Position numbers and translations under genes: made by a program. The notes beneath the pieces were generated by a model, which saw only the letters and a program-made list of their open reading frames with translations, did no database searches and was not told the DNA's origin. Positions 9,661 to 20,610 of a stretch of 64,000 bases of DNA are shown here, in pieces. The DNA is taken from NCBI GenBank assembly GCA_949987705.1, contig OX465283.1, positions 91,623,813 to 91,687,812 of the forward strand, given 5' to 3'. The DNA is from Thereva unica (lineage: Eukaryota > Arthropoda > Insecta > Diptera > Therevidae). Numbering within the stretch: position 1 is the stretch's first letter; the number at the start of each line of letters is the position of its first letter.

Positions 9661-11430
9661 CTAAAACTGAAAAAAAAAAATCTTATCTGAAAAGTTAGGT
9701 TTCAGTTGTTCGAATGTAGGTATCTCATAATAATGCTCTTTAATTGACTCATTCAGATGTTTTGGATCTAGGCATATTCTTATTCTCTTATTTGGTTTTT
9801 CGACAATTACTATATTTGATACCCACTCACAAGATTCTTTTACTGGCTCTATTATATCAATATCTTGCAATCGCTTCAATTCCTTCTTTAAAGGCTCCCG
9901 TAATGCCAAATGTACTCTTCTTGGGGGTTTTGTAACAGGTATTGAATTTTGTTTCAACTCTATGTGAAAATCTCTATAGAAGCATCCTAGTCCAGTGAAA
10001 AGATTAGCATAATCTTCAAGAATTCTTTCTTTAGTTACCATTTTTATTTCATTTACTCTTTTTACCAGACCAAATTCAACACAACTTTGCAAACCCAGTA
10101 TTGGAGTTTTCTTTTCCTTTGTTACATAAAATTCTAATTCTAATTCCTTATTTTTAACACTGCAATTTAATTTTACTTTTCCCACCGTTGCAATTGGGGA
10201 CCCATTATAATCTTCTAAACTATTATTGCTTTTTACTATTTTCGCGTCAGGGATATCTAAAACCTGATCAAGAGAGAGAACATTTGCGCCTGCACCAGTA
10301 TCTAATTTAACACTTATTATTTTTGTCCCTACTTTTATGTTTGCAAACCATGCATTACTGATATTTTTTGGTTTATATATAGTATCAATAAAAAAATTAT
10401 TTTGTAGCGGTCTTATGTCATTAATAATTCTTTTCTTACATACCACAGCATAGTGATTGTTTCCGTTACAATTTATGCATTTTTTCCCAAACGCCGGACA
10501 CTGGCCTCTTAAATGCACTTCTCCGCAAAATTTGCAATCAATGTTGATCTTACTTTTAAGTTGCGACTGTGGTTTTACACTATAATTCTTGTGCCTAAAA
10601 TTAGAATTTGGTTTACTATTGTTTTGATAATTAATTTTCTGAAAACGTTCCTTATTTACATTAATATTAGTTTTGTTATTGTGAAATTTGCTACCTGACT
10701 TTGGACTATTATGATTTTTTGCTACACTATCTATAGATGTTCCTGGCCCTCGCATGTTATTTATTTGCACGTTCGACGCCTCTGCTGCTCTCGCTAACTC
10801 TATTGCCTTTTGCAAAGTTAATCCCTCCATTTCCAGTAATTTTTTTTTGAGTCCTTTGTCTTCAGTTCCTAGAACAATCCTGTCTCGTAGCATTCTTTCC
10901 TCATCATTGAAATTGCATCGCTTAACTAGCTTCTTGATATCCATTAAGAAATTATCGAACGGTTCCCGGTGACCTTGACTTCTCTTGTAAAATATAAAAC
11001 TATCATAAACCTCATTTTTCTTTGGCTTGCAAAAATCTTCAAATGCTTGTAACACTGTCTCATATACTTTTCTTTCATCGTTGGATAATGTAAATGAATT
11101 ATACACTTCCACTGCTTCAGGTCCAACAGCATTGAGTAAAACCGCTACTTGAACTGTTACCGGTTTTTTGTTTAATTCTATGGCTGCCGCAAAAATTTCA
11201 AAATTTTGTCGAAAAATCCGCCAGTTTTCTGACAGATTCCCATCTAATTTTAATTCTTCGATTTTTCTTACGTAGTCCATGTTTTCATAAATATATATGA
11301 TTCTATTTTTTGGCGGTCTGCCTCGTGGCTTTTTAACTACCGTAAATTCTTGTAGATATTTTTCGCCTTCTTTCTTTTTATCTCGGGATTTTTTCTCCTT
11401 TCCACTGTTCGATATTATTGCTCTTCCCAT
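9661..11430 (-). CDS. Gypsy1 gag-protease-RT start, with AT-hook at the N-terminus
   Basis: A 589-codon frame. Residues 31-43 hold a canonical AT-hook core (PRGRPPK) in a basic stretch. A second methionine at about residue 51 is where gag of this group normally begins (MDYVRKIEELKL). Then follow a retrotransposon gag domain (about 60-220), two zinc knuckles at about 297-333 (CKFC-x4-H-x4-C; CINC-x4-H-x4-C), an aspartic protease (LDTGAGANVLS, about 375; ILGLQSC) and the start of RT (RICLDPKHLN). The frame stops at the T-run in RT. The start at 11430 lies 115 bp inside the 5' LTR, with no upstream ATG needed. The AT-hook extension is unusual for this family. Confidence 0.82.
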   Translation of the reverse strand: MGRAIISNSGKEKKSRDKKKEGEKYLQEFTVVKKPRGRPPKNRIIYIYENMDYVRKIEELKLDGNLSENWRIFRQNFEIFAAAIELNKKPVTVQVAVLLNAVGPEAVEVYNSFTLSNDERKVYETVLQAFEDFCKPKKNEVYDSFIFYKRSQGHREPFDNFLMDIKKLVKRCNFNDEERMLRDRIVLGTEDKGLKKKLLEMEGLTLQKAIELARAAEASNVQINNMRGPGTSIDSVAKNHNSPKSGSKFHNNKTNINVNKERFQKINYQNNSKPNSNFRHKNYSVKPQSQLKSKINIDCKFCGEVHLRGQCPAFGKKCINCNGNNHYAVVCKKRIINDIRPLQNNFFIDTIYKPKNISNAWFANIKVGTKIISVKLDTGAGANVLSLDQVLDIPDAKIVKSNNSLEDYNGSPIATVGKVKLNCSVKNKELELEFYVTKEKKTPILGLQSCVEFGLVKRVNEIKMVTKERILEDYANLFTGLGCFYRDFHIELKQNSIPVTKPPRRVHLALREPLKKELKRLQDIDIIEPVKESCEWVSNIVIVEKPNKRIRICLDPKHLNESIKEHYYEIPTFEQLKPNFSDKIFFFQF

Positions 11431-11530
11431 TAAACTTTATTCTTATTTTTAATTAATTTTTTGTTCACTTGTAAGTATTTTAAGTAAAACAAAATCACAA
11501 GGTCACCTTCACCGTTCACTAAACTTTTTT

Positions 11531-11544
11531 CACCGACTGCGCCA
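11531..11544 (-). other. Gypsy1 primer-binding site
   Basis: Directly next to the 5' LTR the minus strand reads TGGCGCAGTCGGTG. This resembles the site of Drosophila 17.6/297 elements, which I recall as tRNA-Ser; the tRNA assignment is from memory. Confidence 0.7.
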
Positions 11545-11700
11545 TGTAGTAGTTAAAGACAGTTGTGGTTTATGATACAGCGTGTAACTTTATTGGCTTC
11601 TCGATAACAACTGATGCTTAATGCTATTTTGGCTGGAGATGCAGAGAAGCTTACCCGTTATCTCTCTGATAACTCACTTCTCTTGTATTCCATCTCTACA
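11545..11700 (-). repeat. Gypsy1 5' LTR
   Basis: 156 bp. It is followed on the right by GTGG, the second copy of the target duplication. No difference from the 3' LTR was seen, which implies a recent insertion. Confidence 0.9.
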
Positions 11701-12165
11701 GTGGACAAGGCTGGAGAATAGATCTAAAAACGATGGCCATGATGCATAATCTCCAGAGAATGTTAGAATCGAGATCCTTGGTAGTTTTATCTCGTTGTTT
11801 TGATGAACGTTGTAAGATATGTTTAAGTCTGCTGATGATTGTTCAGCTCTTGATGGCTGGTTTGCGAGTGGAAGAGTTTTATCGTAATCTTCCTGGATTT
11901 TACAGTATATGGCGATATATGTATTTTCTGTATCTGCATACCAGTCTTCCTTGAAGTACAGCTGTTCCTTTTCATCCTTCGCTGTCTTGATTGACGTAAT
12001 CTGCCGATGGTTATTTTTGAATTCCATCCATTCGTCGTCGAGCGTTTTGAGCCTCTTCAGAAAGTATTGTTCTGTTTTCCTGGAAGGCCCATCCTTTAGA
12101 TAATTTCTATATGATTTTTCGAGTCTATTTCGAACTTCGGACTGCTGAATTATTAAATCATCCAT
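11701..12165 (-). pseudogene. BEL/Pao gag N-terminal part
   Basis: Starts at ATG 12165 (MDDLIIQQSEVRNRLEKS), 27 bases below the PBS. It shows the BEL gag signature LPRISILTFSGDYASWPSFL followed by DLFSSLVH. It is cut at 11704 by Gypsy1; the open frame runs eight codons into the Gypsy1 LTR before stopping. The matching downstream gag half is at 1898-2958. The N-terminal 100 residues look helical and charged, as is usual for these gags. Confidence 0.88.
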
Positions 12166-12191
12166 TTTGATTTATCTTATTTGAATCACGA

Positions 12192-12208
12192 TCCGGCTCG
12201 AAGGACCA
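12192..12208 (-). other. BEL primer-binding site (tRNA-Tyr type)
   Basis: The minus strand reads TGGTCCTTCGAGCCGGA. Its complement, TCCGGCTCGAAGGACCA, is the 3' end of insect tRNA-Tyr as I recall it. It lies one base from the LTR end at 12210 and 27 bases ahead of the gag ATG. Confidence 0.8.
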
Positions 12209-12209
12209 A

Positions 12210-12970
12210 TGTTCAGAATTACCAATATAAATTCCGAATATAAAGAAGAGGTGCCGGAAGGATGTGATTCAATAAAAAATAAACCTTTCACTAATAAATT
12301 ATTCTTTATTTGTTTAACAGTAATAGCCCAATTTCCAATTATAATTCAAGATTATTCAGTTTTAATTTATTCTTATACCTTTTTATTTAAATGGATTCTC
12401 TAGAATATGTTGATCGATTATTAATTTGTGTTGTAAGGAATTTCTTCACGTCTCCTTTGGATTCCGCGCTTTCTCTGGCTGCTTGCTGCGTCGCTCAGTT
12501 TTGTACGTCGAACTTCTGCGGCGAGTGGTGTATGCACACGGCGTCTCGTGGATTGATTGCTGCCAATAGATTTGTCTATGTTGGACCACAACCGCTGTGG
12601 TGGAGATGCTGACTCAAAGCCCGTCAGCGGATCTCGTCTTGGTTGAGAACGAAAAACCTTCAACTCGGTTTTTTTATCTGATGGACTGACTCACTCTCGT
12701 CAGTGTGGATTCTGGATGCGATAAAAGGATTTCAAGCTCAATCCCTTTAATGATGATTGAAATCACTCTTAGCATAAATCTCAAAGCTCGATTTAGCTGA
12801 TTATCTCCAAGCTCAAAGCGCACTTGAAGATCTGAAGTGATCTGGCCTGATGTTGGACGGCTGTCGGTATTTATCTGCATTTTAGACAATGAAATTGGTG
12901 GGGAACCTTGGTTTGGCGAATATTTTCGGTTCATGTAATCGCTTGAACAGCTGGTCGTCTCTCTCTAACA
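12210..12970 (-). repeat. BEL/Pao 5' LTR (probable limits)
   Basis: From the PBS the LTR should run up the plus strand. TG at 12210 and AACA at 12967-12970 give a 761-bp LTR starting TGTTAGAGAGAGACG and ending TCTGAACA on the minus strand, with TGTT/AACA terminal inverted bases. A TATA-like ATAAATACC lies inside. There is no second LTR in the window to confirm the outer end, because the 3' end of the element is missing. Confidence 0.55.
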
Positions 12971-13259
12971 CATAGGTTTGTTAGCAAATGGTATTTGTTG
13001 TCCTTTCCTTTGATAACCGATTTTAATTTATTTTAGTGATGGTAACTTGCCTGATGTCGGAAGGCGTTTTTGGGAGGAGGAGTCCATTTCTTAGTGTTGA
13101 GAGGTACGTGTTCTTTGTGGAACGTATTTCTCATTGTATTGATACCTCTGTTGGTTTTCCGATTCGTGAATTTGCCGACGGGATTTTGCCATTTTTAGAC
13201 TTTGTGAATTTTCGATCTTTTACGGGTTTTTATTTGAGCGGAGAGTAATTAGCGTATGT
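12971..13259. other. no gene seen
   Basis: Spacer between the BEL LTR and the truncated 3' side of the R1 LINE. Moderately T-rich on the plus strand. An open frame at 13036-13248 (+) has no recognisable motif. Confidence 0.5.
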
Positions 13260-14596
13260 TTATTGCATCTCATTCAAGAAATAGGAATATTTCTTTTGGC
13301 TGGCTGGAGAATGCATTTTTTTTGGCTCGTGGCTGTCCTTGTGACGGACGGAACACTCAGCAAGTTTCAACCCAGCGCGTTCTAACCACGCTTTTATTTC
13401 CCAGATCGCTTCGTTCGCATACAGTTCGATGTCATCTGGGTGTTTTCCTTCGACAACTACCCCGATATCATCTGCAAACCCGATCGCCACTGCTTCCTTT
13501 GGAAGACGAAGCCCCAACACATCATTGTATATTGCGATCCATAGGAGAGGGCCCAGGACGGAACCTTGCGGGACACCGCATGTTGTCCCGAACACTTTAG
13601 GACCATCATCCGAATCTCAATGAAGCGACCTACCCTGGAGGTAGTCGGCCACTACACGCACTGGGTACTTTGGTGTGCCTAGCTTGATCAACGCCTCAAC
13701 TATTTTGCTCCACCTCGCTGAGTTAAAAGCATTTTTTACGTCGAGGGTTATCAATGCGCAGCAGTGATTTTTCTCTATGGCGGCTCTTGCTATGCCCACC
13801 ACCATATTGACTGCATCAGTCGTCGTCCTTGCCTTTCTGAAGCCGAATTGCTTGTCCGACAGGCCACCTGCCCTTTCGACGCTAGGGAGAATCCTGTTAC
13901 AGATCACCTGCTCGAAAAGTTTGCCTATGCAACTAAAGAGGCATATCGGTCTGTAGGACGATGGGTCCCCTAAAGGCTTGTTCGGCTTCGGTAGGAGCAC
14001 GAGTTTCTGCTGTTTCCATCGCTCCGGGAAGATCCCCTCTCTCAGGCACGCTGTGAAGACTTCAGCGAACCTGTCTGGCGCTATTGAAGCTGCTAGCTTC
14101 GCCGCTTTATTTGGTATGCCATCCATGCCAGGGGCCTTATTGATGGCTACCTTTTTTGCAGCCTCCAGAATCTCATCTGCGGTCACCGCAGGTATCTCTT
14201 CTGGGACCACCTGGAGGGTGGGTAGATCGACCGTGCGTACGTTCTGAAGAAACAGGACGTACACAATGCTCTGGAGCAGCGCGGGGCAGGTGATCGGCGG
14301 AGAGCGTTTGCCCTTGACCGCCGACATAACCATTTTATAGGCTCCACCCCAGGGGTCCCAGTCTGCTTCTCTGCACAATCTTTTGAAGTGCTCGGATTTA
14401 CTTCTAGCGATGGCTTTGTTCAGCCTTCTCCTCGCTTCCTTATATCTCTGAAGGAGTTCATCGAAGTCCGGTCGGTTCCGATTTCTCTGAGTTCTCCTTC
14501 TCGCTTTCAGGCAGGCCCTTCGGCATTCGTCGATCTCGGCGTTCCACCAGAAGTTTGGTGGGTGTTGCCGATTGCCGGTGCGCCGAGGCATGGATG
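13260..14596 (-). pseudogene. R1-clade LINE ORF2 reverse transcriptase
   Basis: The frame 14591 to 13617 gives FWWNAEIDECRRACLKARRR, NKAPGMDGIPNKA, YRPICLFSCIGKLFEQVI, KQFGFRKARTTTDAV and ALITLDVKNAFNSA. After an in-frame TGA at 13617-13619 the same frame continues with GVPQGSVLGPLLW and IGFADDIGVVV (catalytic FADD). Similarity fades after LERAGLKLAE near 13360, so the thumb, C-terminal region and 3' UTR are gone. The order and the PICL/GFRK motifs fit the R1 clade; closest family not determined. RT would copy LINE RNA by target-primed reverse transcription. Confidence 0.85.
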
Positions 14597-15031
14597 TTTA
14601 GTTGTTTTATTAATAATTAAACAAACACTTGTTTCGTTATTGGTAATATTTATTTAACACGTGTTATACTTATTATTATTTATTTTTAGTATTAACTAAA
14701 CTGAGTTTTAGGTTTAATGACACTGATTTTATTTCCTATTATTTATTTATATTATTTATTCTTTATATTTATTTTCTTCTGGGTTTTTTTGTTTTTTATT
14801 TAAATCACTATGTGGACGCCGTAGTGCAAGCACGAGAATCAGAGAGAAAAGTGAAGATGCCGGAAATTGGCTGAAAGGCTAGACACGATAGGGACGGAAC
14901 GGAAAACGGCTAGATCACTGAACTTTGAGTTCGGTGATCGATGGAGTGTTCCGACTGATCGTGTTTATTGTGTGGGAGGCTGTTGTATGACTTTGCGTAA
15001 ACTTGGTAATTAAGTTTACGCGGTCACTACA
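14597..15031 (-). repeat. Gypsy2 3' LTR
   Basis: 435 bp. On the minus strand it starts TGTAGTGACCGCG and ends AACTAAA. It differs from the 5' LTR at four single bases. GATG, the target duplication, is immediately to its left. Confidence 0.9.
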
Positions 15032-15044
15032 TACTCCCCCCCCC
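15032..15044 (-). other. Gypsy2 polypurine tract
   Basis: The minus strand reads nine G then AGTA directly before the 3' LTR, 10 bases after the pol stop codon region. Confidence 0.75.
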
Positions 15045-15053
15045 AGCGTAGCG

Positions 15054-18000
15054 TTAACGAAATGTTACCGCTTTAGGTGGCTTAGCTTCGTTGTCGCGGT
15101 CACAGCCGAAGGCTGGCTTTAGCCTGTCAATGGATATTGACTTGGTTGTGCCGTTCAATTTGACAACGAAGTGTTTTCGTAATCGTTTGATTACTTCGTA
15201 TGGGCCTTCGTATGGAGGTTCGAAAGGTTTTCGAACTCTGTCGACTCGTATGAAAACGTAGTCTGCGTTCTCCAGGGCTTCTGGCACGTAGACATCCTTT
15301 TGGACGGGTTGCCGAGGATGTATTGCCTTAATGTTCTGCATATGAGAACGAAGGCGAGAGAGGAATTCTGATTCTTCAATTGGATTCTCATCCGTTGGGA
15401 TAGAAATCGAATTGGGAAGTCTCAGATTCTGACCGTATACGAGCTCGGCTGGTGAGCATTGTAAGTCGGTCTTAATTGCCGTGCGTATGCCTAACATGAC
15501 AAAGGGCAAGTCTTCACTCCAATGAGTAGTGTTGTCCCTTGCCATTAAGGCTGCTTTTAGTTGCCTGTGGAACCGTTCAACCATCCCGTTTGCTTGCGGG
15601 TGGTAGGCGGTAGTCCGAATTCGATGAGTGCCGAGTAATTTGGCAACTTCATTGAACAGTTTCGATTCGAACTGCGTACCTTGATCGGTTGTGATCTCAA
15701 GAGGTACGCCGAATCGTGGGACAAATTCAGTGACGAATTTTCTTGCCACTGTTGAAGCTGAGATATCCCGAATTGGATATGCTTCAGGCCATCGCGTGAA
15801 TCTATCGACTATCGTTAAGATATAAGAGTATCCACGAGATGGGGATAGGGGCCCCACTATATCCATATGGATATGGTCAAATCTATTATTTGGAAGTTTG
15901 AAAGCTTCCACTGGAGATTTGGTATGCCTTGAAACTTTGGACTTTTGGCAACCTAGGCATGATCGAGACCACTCATTGCAGTCTTTATTGATCGATGGCC
16001 AGAAGTATTTCTTGGTAACGGCTCGTCTTGTAACGCGAATACCAGGATGAGAGAGAATATGTTCGGAGTTGAACGCTAGTCTGCGTAAGGAAGTGGGTAT
16101 GTAAGGCTTAGGAATGCCTGTACTAGTCTCACACCACACCTGATGGGCGGTAAATGGTATTGGCGTGAGAATTAGTTTTACCCGTGAGCCGTTGCTGGGG
16201 TGCTCTTGAAGAGACTTCAACTCTGTGTCACCTTGTTGAGCCTGAGCCAGTGTAGGCAGGTCGAAGGTGACCGAGTCGACGTTGTCGGTTGCTAGTGAGC
16301 GTGACAAGTAGTCTGCGACAACGTTTTGTTTACCCGACACATGTCTGATGTCTGTGATAAACTGAGAGATTAGACCCAAATGTCTGGTCTGTCTTGGGGA
16401 TCGTTCGGTCTTTGTGTGAAGGGCGCGAACCAGTGGTTTGTGATCAGTATAGACCACGAAATTGCGTCCTTCAACGAAATAACGGAAGTGTTTGATCGCT
16501 GCATAGATTGCGAGGAGTTCGCGATCGAATGCAGAGTACTTCCGTTCGGTTGGTGACAGCTTTTTGGAATAAAAAGCTAGAGGTTGCCACCGATGACCGT
16601 TGAATTGTTCCAAAACGCCTCCGATTGCATAATCAGAGGCGTCAGTCGTAAGACTGTATTTTGCATCCTCGATTGGATGGTTCAGCAGAGTTGCTTCAGC
16701 CATCGAGGTTTTCACCTTGAGGAATGCCGGCTGACATTCTGCTGGCCAGTCAAAAACTTTATTGGCACGTGAGCGGTTGAGAAGGTCTCTCAAATGCTCG
16801 TTTATAGGCACCAACTGTTCAGCCAATTTTGGGATAAATCGGTGATAGAAATTCACCATTCCCAAAAACTTCTGGATCGATTTCACAGAAGTTGGAGGTG
16901 CGAGATCAACGATAGCCTGAACCCGATCGGAGGATGGAAGTATTCCATCCTTTGTGATGCGGTGGCTTAGAAACTTAATCTCTGTTGCACCAAAAACGCA
17001 TTTCTCTAGCTTGATGGTTAAACCGAAGCTATCGAGGCGTTTAAAGAGCTCTTCAAGGTAAACGATATGTTCATCCTCGGTTTTACTGGCGATAAGTATA
17101 TCGTCCAAGTATACATAAACGAAGTCGAGATCTCTCGTAACTTCATTTATGAACCTTTGAAAGGTTTGGGCTGCATTTCGTAAGCCGAATGGCATACGTG
17201 TAAACTCATATAGGCCGAATGGCGTAATGAGTGCAGTCTTATGCACGTCTTCTGGGGCGATTGGTATGTGATGATATGCACGTACCAAGTCAACCTTCGA
17301 AAAAATTGTGCAGCCGTGAAGATTCACGGAGAAATTCTGTATATGCGGGATCGGATATCTATCCGGCACAGTGACAGCATTAAGGCGACGGTAGTCGCCG
17401 CATGGCCTCCAATTATGTGAGTCCCGTTTAGGAACCAGATGAAGCGGAGATGCTGCGGGGGACGACGAAGGTCGACAAATCCCCAATTGGAACATATGGT
17501 CGAACTCTAACTTTGCCACCTTCAGTTTCTCCGGATGGAGTCGCCGAGCGGTGACAAATGGTAATTGCCCTTTAGTTACAATGTGGTGTTGCACATTGTG
17601 TTTAACCGGAAGGTTAAAATTGGGCGGTTTTGTTAACGAAGCGTACTTCGTTAATAGCTCTTTGTATATGCCAATAACTCGGCATGGAAAAGTTTCGGGG
17701 TTGTAGTCGACGGTAGCGCACACGTTGATTCGAAACTTGGTGCGTTTGTCGACTAAATGCCGATATTCGAAATCGACGGACAATTTGAACTTCGTTAAGA
17801 AGTCCGCCCCGATAATGGCTTTAGTGGTGTCGGCTATAATAAAGTTGTAAACATATCGTCGGCGTAAGCCGAGTTCAAGTTCAAGCAACTTTGTGCCGAA
17901 AGTTCGGATCAGTGATCCGTTGGCCGCGTACAGAAGAACGTTCGGGCTACCGTTATGGGCCGGGAACGCCTTGGCGGGAACAATTGAAACGTCAGAGCCC

Positions 18001-18080
18001 GAATCAATCAGAAAGTCCATCCGATTGTTGGTGTCTCTGACGAATAAACGATATGAGCGGCCGGTTATATGCTCGCTCAT
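15054..18080 (-). CDS. pol: Gypsy2 pol polyprotein (protease, RT, RNase H, integrase)
   Basis: 1008 codons without interruption. Protease: [13 protein letters not shown] with catalytic D26. RT at about 190-380: [26 protein letters not shown] and catalytic YLDD at 324-327. RNase H at about 475-595: [20 protein letters not shown] and VVADYLSR. Integrase: HHCC domain (H674, H678, C708, C711) and DDE core (D740 in MDIVGPL, D799 in TTDQGTQF, E835 in NGMVERFH). The C-terminal region ends in a basic tail. Start codon at 18080 lies 18 bases below the gag stop, in another frame, so expression needs frameshifting or re-initiation. Length is normal for CsRn1-type pol. All catalytic residues are present; activity is inferred, not shown. 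Confidence 0.93.
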   Translation of the reverse strand: MSEHITGRSYRLFVRDTNNRMDFLIDSGSDVSIVPAKAFPAHNGSPNVLLYAANGSLIRTFGTKLLELELGLRRRYVYNFIIADTTKAIIGADFLTKFKLSVDFEYRHLVDKRTKFRINVCATVDYNPETFPCRVIGIYKELLTKYASLTKPPNFNLPVKHNVQHHIVTKGQLPFVTARRLHPEKLKVAKLEFDHMFQLGICRPSSSPAASPLHLVPKRDSHNWRPCGDYRRLNAVTVPDRYPIPHIQNFSVNLHGCTIFSKVDLVRAYHHIPIAPEDVHKTALITPFGLYEFTRMPFGLRNAAQTFQRFINEVTRDLDFVYVYLDDILIASKTEDEHIVYLEELFKRLDSFGLTIKLEKCVFGATEIKFLSHRITKDGILPSSDRVQAIVDLAPPTSVKSIQKFLGMVNFYHRFIPKLAEQLVPINEHLRDLLNRSRANKVFDWPAECQPAFLKVKTSMAEATLLNHPIEDAKYSLTTDASDYAIGGVLEQFNGHRWQPLAFYSKKLSPTERKYSAFDRELLAIYAAIKHFRYFVEGRNFVVYTDHKPLVRALHTKTERSPRQTRHLGLISQFITDIRHVSGKQNVVADYLSRSLATDNVDSVTFDLPTLAQAQQGDTELKSLQEHPSNGSRVKLILTPIPFTAHQVWCETSTGIPKPYIPTSLRRLAFNSEHILSHPGIRVTRRAVTKKYFWPSINKDCNEWSRSCLGCQKSKVSRHTKSPVEAFKLPNNRFDHIHMDIVGPLSPSRGYSYILTIVDRFTRWPEAYPIRDISASTVARKFVTEFVPRFGVPLEITTDQGTQFESKLFNEVAKLLGTHRIRTTAYHPQANGMVERFHRQLKAALMARDNTTHWSEDLPFVMLGIRTAIKTDLQCSPAELVYGQNLRLPNSISIPTDENPIEESEFLSRLRSHMQNIKAIHPRQPVQKDVYVPEALENADYVFIRVDRVRKPFEPPYEGPYEVIKRLRKHFVVKLNGTTKSISIDRLKPAFGCDRDNEAKPPKAVTFR

Positions 18081-18097
18081 GTCGACCCCCTGCCCCT

Positions 18098-19006
18098 TTA
18101 GTTTTTTTTAGGGTGGGTGGGTGGTTTCTTCGCCGGTTTGGCATTACCACCACTGAAACTGCAGGGTGCCTTACATGTGCGTGCTTCCTTACCATAGCGG
18201 TAATGGAAGTAGCACAGGCTACCTCTGAGTTGATTGGCCCCTTGTGGCCGATTGGCCGAGGGCTGTCGAGGGCCGCCCTGTCGATTGGCAGGTGTTCGGC
18301 TTCTCGAGTTTCGTGGGTTGCTGTCAAGTTTGTCCAGCCGGGCCGTCAGCCTATTGATGGCGCTTTGCAGCGCCACCAATGTGGGCTCCGCTTTGGCAGG
18401 TGTTGCGTGGACGGCGGACGCGTATGAGGCGCCTCCGTGTGGAAGCACCTTCCATACCTTGTCCGCCGTGGCGGCTAATCCGGCTAGGCTTTGGTCGGCA
18501 GCGGTGGCCAACGTGATCTGGATGGCCTGTGGAAGCCTCCGCTCCCACAGGTTCCTGATCAGATCGTCGATGACTGCTGAAGATCCGCCAGCTAGTGCCT
18601 TCAGAGCCTGGAGGAACTCGGAAGGTTTCCGGTCTCCAGGCTCTTGCATTGATAGCAGCTGCTCGAGTCGGCGCTTCTCGGAAGTGCCGTACTTCTCGAG
18701 CAGATGCTGTTTCACTTCTTCATAGGAGGCTGTGATAAAGTCCACGGTGCTGTGCCGCATCGCCGTTACCGCCTCTTCCGGCAATGCGGCCATAACATTG
18801 TATACCTTGGTGGCGTCCGATTTACAGCCCGCCATCTTGAACATGATGTCGGCCTGGTAGAACCAGGAGGCGGGCTGATGGACCCAGAACTTCGGAATAT
18901 CGAGTTTCGTCAGTCTGACCCCGTCGACTTCCGAAGTTGCAGGTTTCGGTTCCTCTTCACCATGGTTATTATCGAGTTCCATGAGATTATTCTCTGCCCT
19001 TGACAT
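18098..19006 (-). CDS. gag: Gypsy2 gag
   Basis: Chosen start is ATG 19006 ([14 protein letters not shown]); the frame is open 43 codons further up, but those are hydrophobic and AT-rich and look like leader. About 302 residues. Gag core [22 protein letters not shown], then [13 protein letters not shown] and [11 protein letters not shown]. Near the C-terminus is a CHCC-type finger ([18 protein letters not shown]), which replaces the usual CCHC knuckle and is the hallmark of the CsRn1 clade. The tail is rich in K and P. Gag would form the particle and bind the genomic RNA. Confidence 0.9.
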   Translation of the reverse strand: MSRAENNLMELDNNHGEEEPKPATSEVDGVRLTKLDIPKFWVHQPASWFYQADIMFKMAGCKSDATKVYNVMAALPEEAVTAMRHSTVDFITASYEEVKQHLLEKYGTSEKRRLEQLLSMQEPGDRKPSEFLQALKALAGGSSAVIDDLIRNLWERRLPQAIQITLATAADQSLAGLAATADKVWKVLPHGGASYASAVHATPAKAEPTLVALQSAINRLTARLDKLDSNPRNSRSRTPANRQGGPRQPSANRPQGANQLRGSLCYFHYRYGKEARTCKAPCSFSGGNAKPAKKPPTHPKKN

Positions 19007-20016
19007 ATTATAAGAAAACAAACAGAAAATAAAAAGAAACCAATCTACAGTAGTAGTGAAATCACGAACCCAAGAAAATAAATATATGTAAGTACATAAG
19101 CGCCCTAAAGAAATATAAAATGTATGCAATGTCAAACAAAATTAGAAACTAATGTTTGTTTTACAAACTCTTAAGCAGTACAGTGCTAAGAAGAAAATAC
19201 GTGTATCTGAATTAACTGAGATCAATATTCAAAGGCCCTTGAAAAGAATATAATATGTAATAATAAAATATATATATGTATGTGTGCAAATAGTTCAAAG
19301 TCCGAATGTCAAAAAAAGGGAAAAAATCTTAAAAGTAAACGTTTACCTATAAAACAATGAAAAAGAATAATTCCGTACTAAAATATCAAAAAAAATCTTA
19401 AAAGTAAAAAATGCATATAGTAATATAATATAATAATGTATCAAAATCCTTCAAAACTAGAAAAAAAATCAAAATAAAACCTTAAAAGAAATATATAGAA
19501 TAATATTTTAAACAAACAAAATTAATATTAAAATATCAAAATATGTAATCTATTATCCAAATTCTTCTCCGAAATGTGTGTAATAAAACCGTTCCAGATG
19601 AAATAGTTTATTTTGTTGTTGTATATGTTGGTCTCTTGATTGAAATCGGTCTTTTGTTGTGGTTATAACCCAAAGTTTAATTTTTTAGTTTCAGGTCGTA
19701 TTGAAAAAAATTCCTATTCAGCTTGAATTTTAGTCTGTCGAATTTGGTTTTTACTTTTCTATTGTTCTATGCTCATCAAAAGACTGCTTTTATTTGAAAT
19801 GAAATCTCATTCATTGGGAATGATAAGAGTTATATGATATGCAGTGATAAACACTTTTAACTAATGCCAGCTTTGGATCGATTGATCTAAGTGCTGGTAA
19901 TATATTATATTGTTTTACTTATCTGGTAGTAGTTTGTCACGATGTACTTGATTTTTAAATAACACTTGTTTTATGGAGCAAATTCGTGTAAACTATGTAT
20001 ATGTACACCGCGTGCC
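19007..20016 (-). other. Gypsy2 5' leader
   Basis: About 1.0 kb of AT-rich DNA between the PBS and the gag start, with no motif-bearing open frame. This is long for a Ty3/Gypsy leader. It probably carries packaging signals, but none is identifiable from sequence alone. Confidence 0.7.
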
Positions 20017-20032
20017 CTTGTCGAGGTCACCA
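20017..20032 (-). other. Gypsy2 primer-binding site
   Basis: The minus strand reads TGGTGACCTCGACAAG, one base inside the 5' LTR. The first eight bases match the tRNA-Trp site used by CsRn1 elements; the rest matches only in part. Confidence 0.65.
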
Positions 20033-20033
20033 A

Positions 20034-20468
20034 TTTAATTGTTTTATTAATAATTAAACAAACACTTGTTTCGTTATTGGTAATATTTATTTAACACGTG
20101 TTATACTTATTATTATTTATTTTTAGTATTAACTAAACTGAGTTTTAGGTTTAATGACACTGATTTTATTTCCTATTATTTATTTATATTATTTATTCTT
20201 TATATTTATTTTCTTCTGGGTTTTTTTGTTTTTTATTTAAATCACTATGTGGATGCCGTAGTGCAAGCACGAGAATCAGAGAGAAAAGTGAAGATGCCGG
20301 AAATTGGCTGAAAGGCTAGACACGATAGGGACGGAACGGAAAACGGCTAGATCACTGAACTTTGAGTTCGGTGATCGATGGAGTGTTCCGACTGATCGTG
20401 TTTATTGTGTGGGAGGCTGTTGTGTGACTTTGCGTAAGCTTGGTAATTAAGTTTACGCGGTCACTACA
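20034..20468 (-). repeat. Gypsy2 5' LTR
   Basis: 435 bp, same ends as the 3' LTR; followed on the right by GATG. Differences from the 3' LTR are transitions at four sites. Confidence 0.9.
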
Positions 20469-20610
20469 GATGCATCACATGCATGTTTTAACGAATCTTC
20501 TATTTCCTCTGCCCCTTCCCTGGCACCTCCTGCCGACCTCGCTTCATGCAGGAATACTTCCTCGAACACCTCTGCGTCGAGTTTATTTACGGCCCATCTT
20601 CTAGCCGTTC
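20469..20610 (-). pseudogene. R1-clade LINE ORF2, linker upstream of RT
   Basis: The minus strand encodes RRWAVNKLDAEVFEEVFL, then a charged stretch, then EIEDSLKHACDAS. This is the segment that precedes RT in R1-clade ORF2 and it joins the MPRRTGN start at 14591 once Gypsy2 and one GATG are removed. It is cut on the right by the copia LTR at 20611; the endonuclease domain is absent. Confidence 0.85.

Larger units (their letters stand above)
2959..11700 (-). mobile_element. Gypsy1: Ty3/Gypsy LTR retrotransposon inserted in BEL gag
   Basis: Bounded by 156-bp LTRs (TGTAGAGATGG start, ACTACTACA end on the minus strand) and flanked by a 4-bp target duplication GTGG (2955-2958 and 11701-11704). 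The minus-strand order is 5' LTR 11545-11700, PBS, gag-protease-RT (9661-11430), RT/RNase H, integrase, polypurine tract, 3' LTR. Removing the element and one GTGG rejoins the BEL gag from ...DLFSSLVH to HNKASLSG. The length is inflated by about 4050 bp by the tandem triplication. Pol is interrupted by one frameshift and one stop, so this copy cannot encode a full polyprotein. Gag and pol motifs resemble the K02A2.6-like/Mag group; clade assignment is tentative. Confidence 0.9.
14597..20468 (-). mobile_element. Gypsy2: complete CsRn1-type Ty3/Gypsy retrotransposon
   Basis: 5872 bp with 435-bp LTRs, PBS, gag, pol and polypurine tract all present, inserted in R1 ORF2 with target duplication GATG (14593-14596 and 20469-20472). 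The LTRs differ at four positions by eye (about 1%). Gag has the CHCC finger typical of the CsRn1 clade and the PBS begins TGGTGACC as in tRNA-Trp-primed CsRn1 elements. Both ORFs are full length, so this is the best candidate in the window for a recently active element. Confidence 0.92.

Noticed and set aside
12421..12663. 80-codon basic ORF in the BEL LTR
   Set aside because: It lies within the LTR between probable ends, with no motif; LTRs of this size often hold chance frames.
18053..18725. Plus-strand ORFs over Gypsy2 gag
   Set aside because: Shadow frames; gag on the minus strand has the CHCC finger and gag core.
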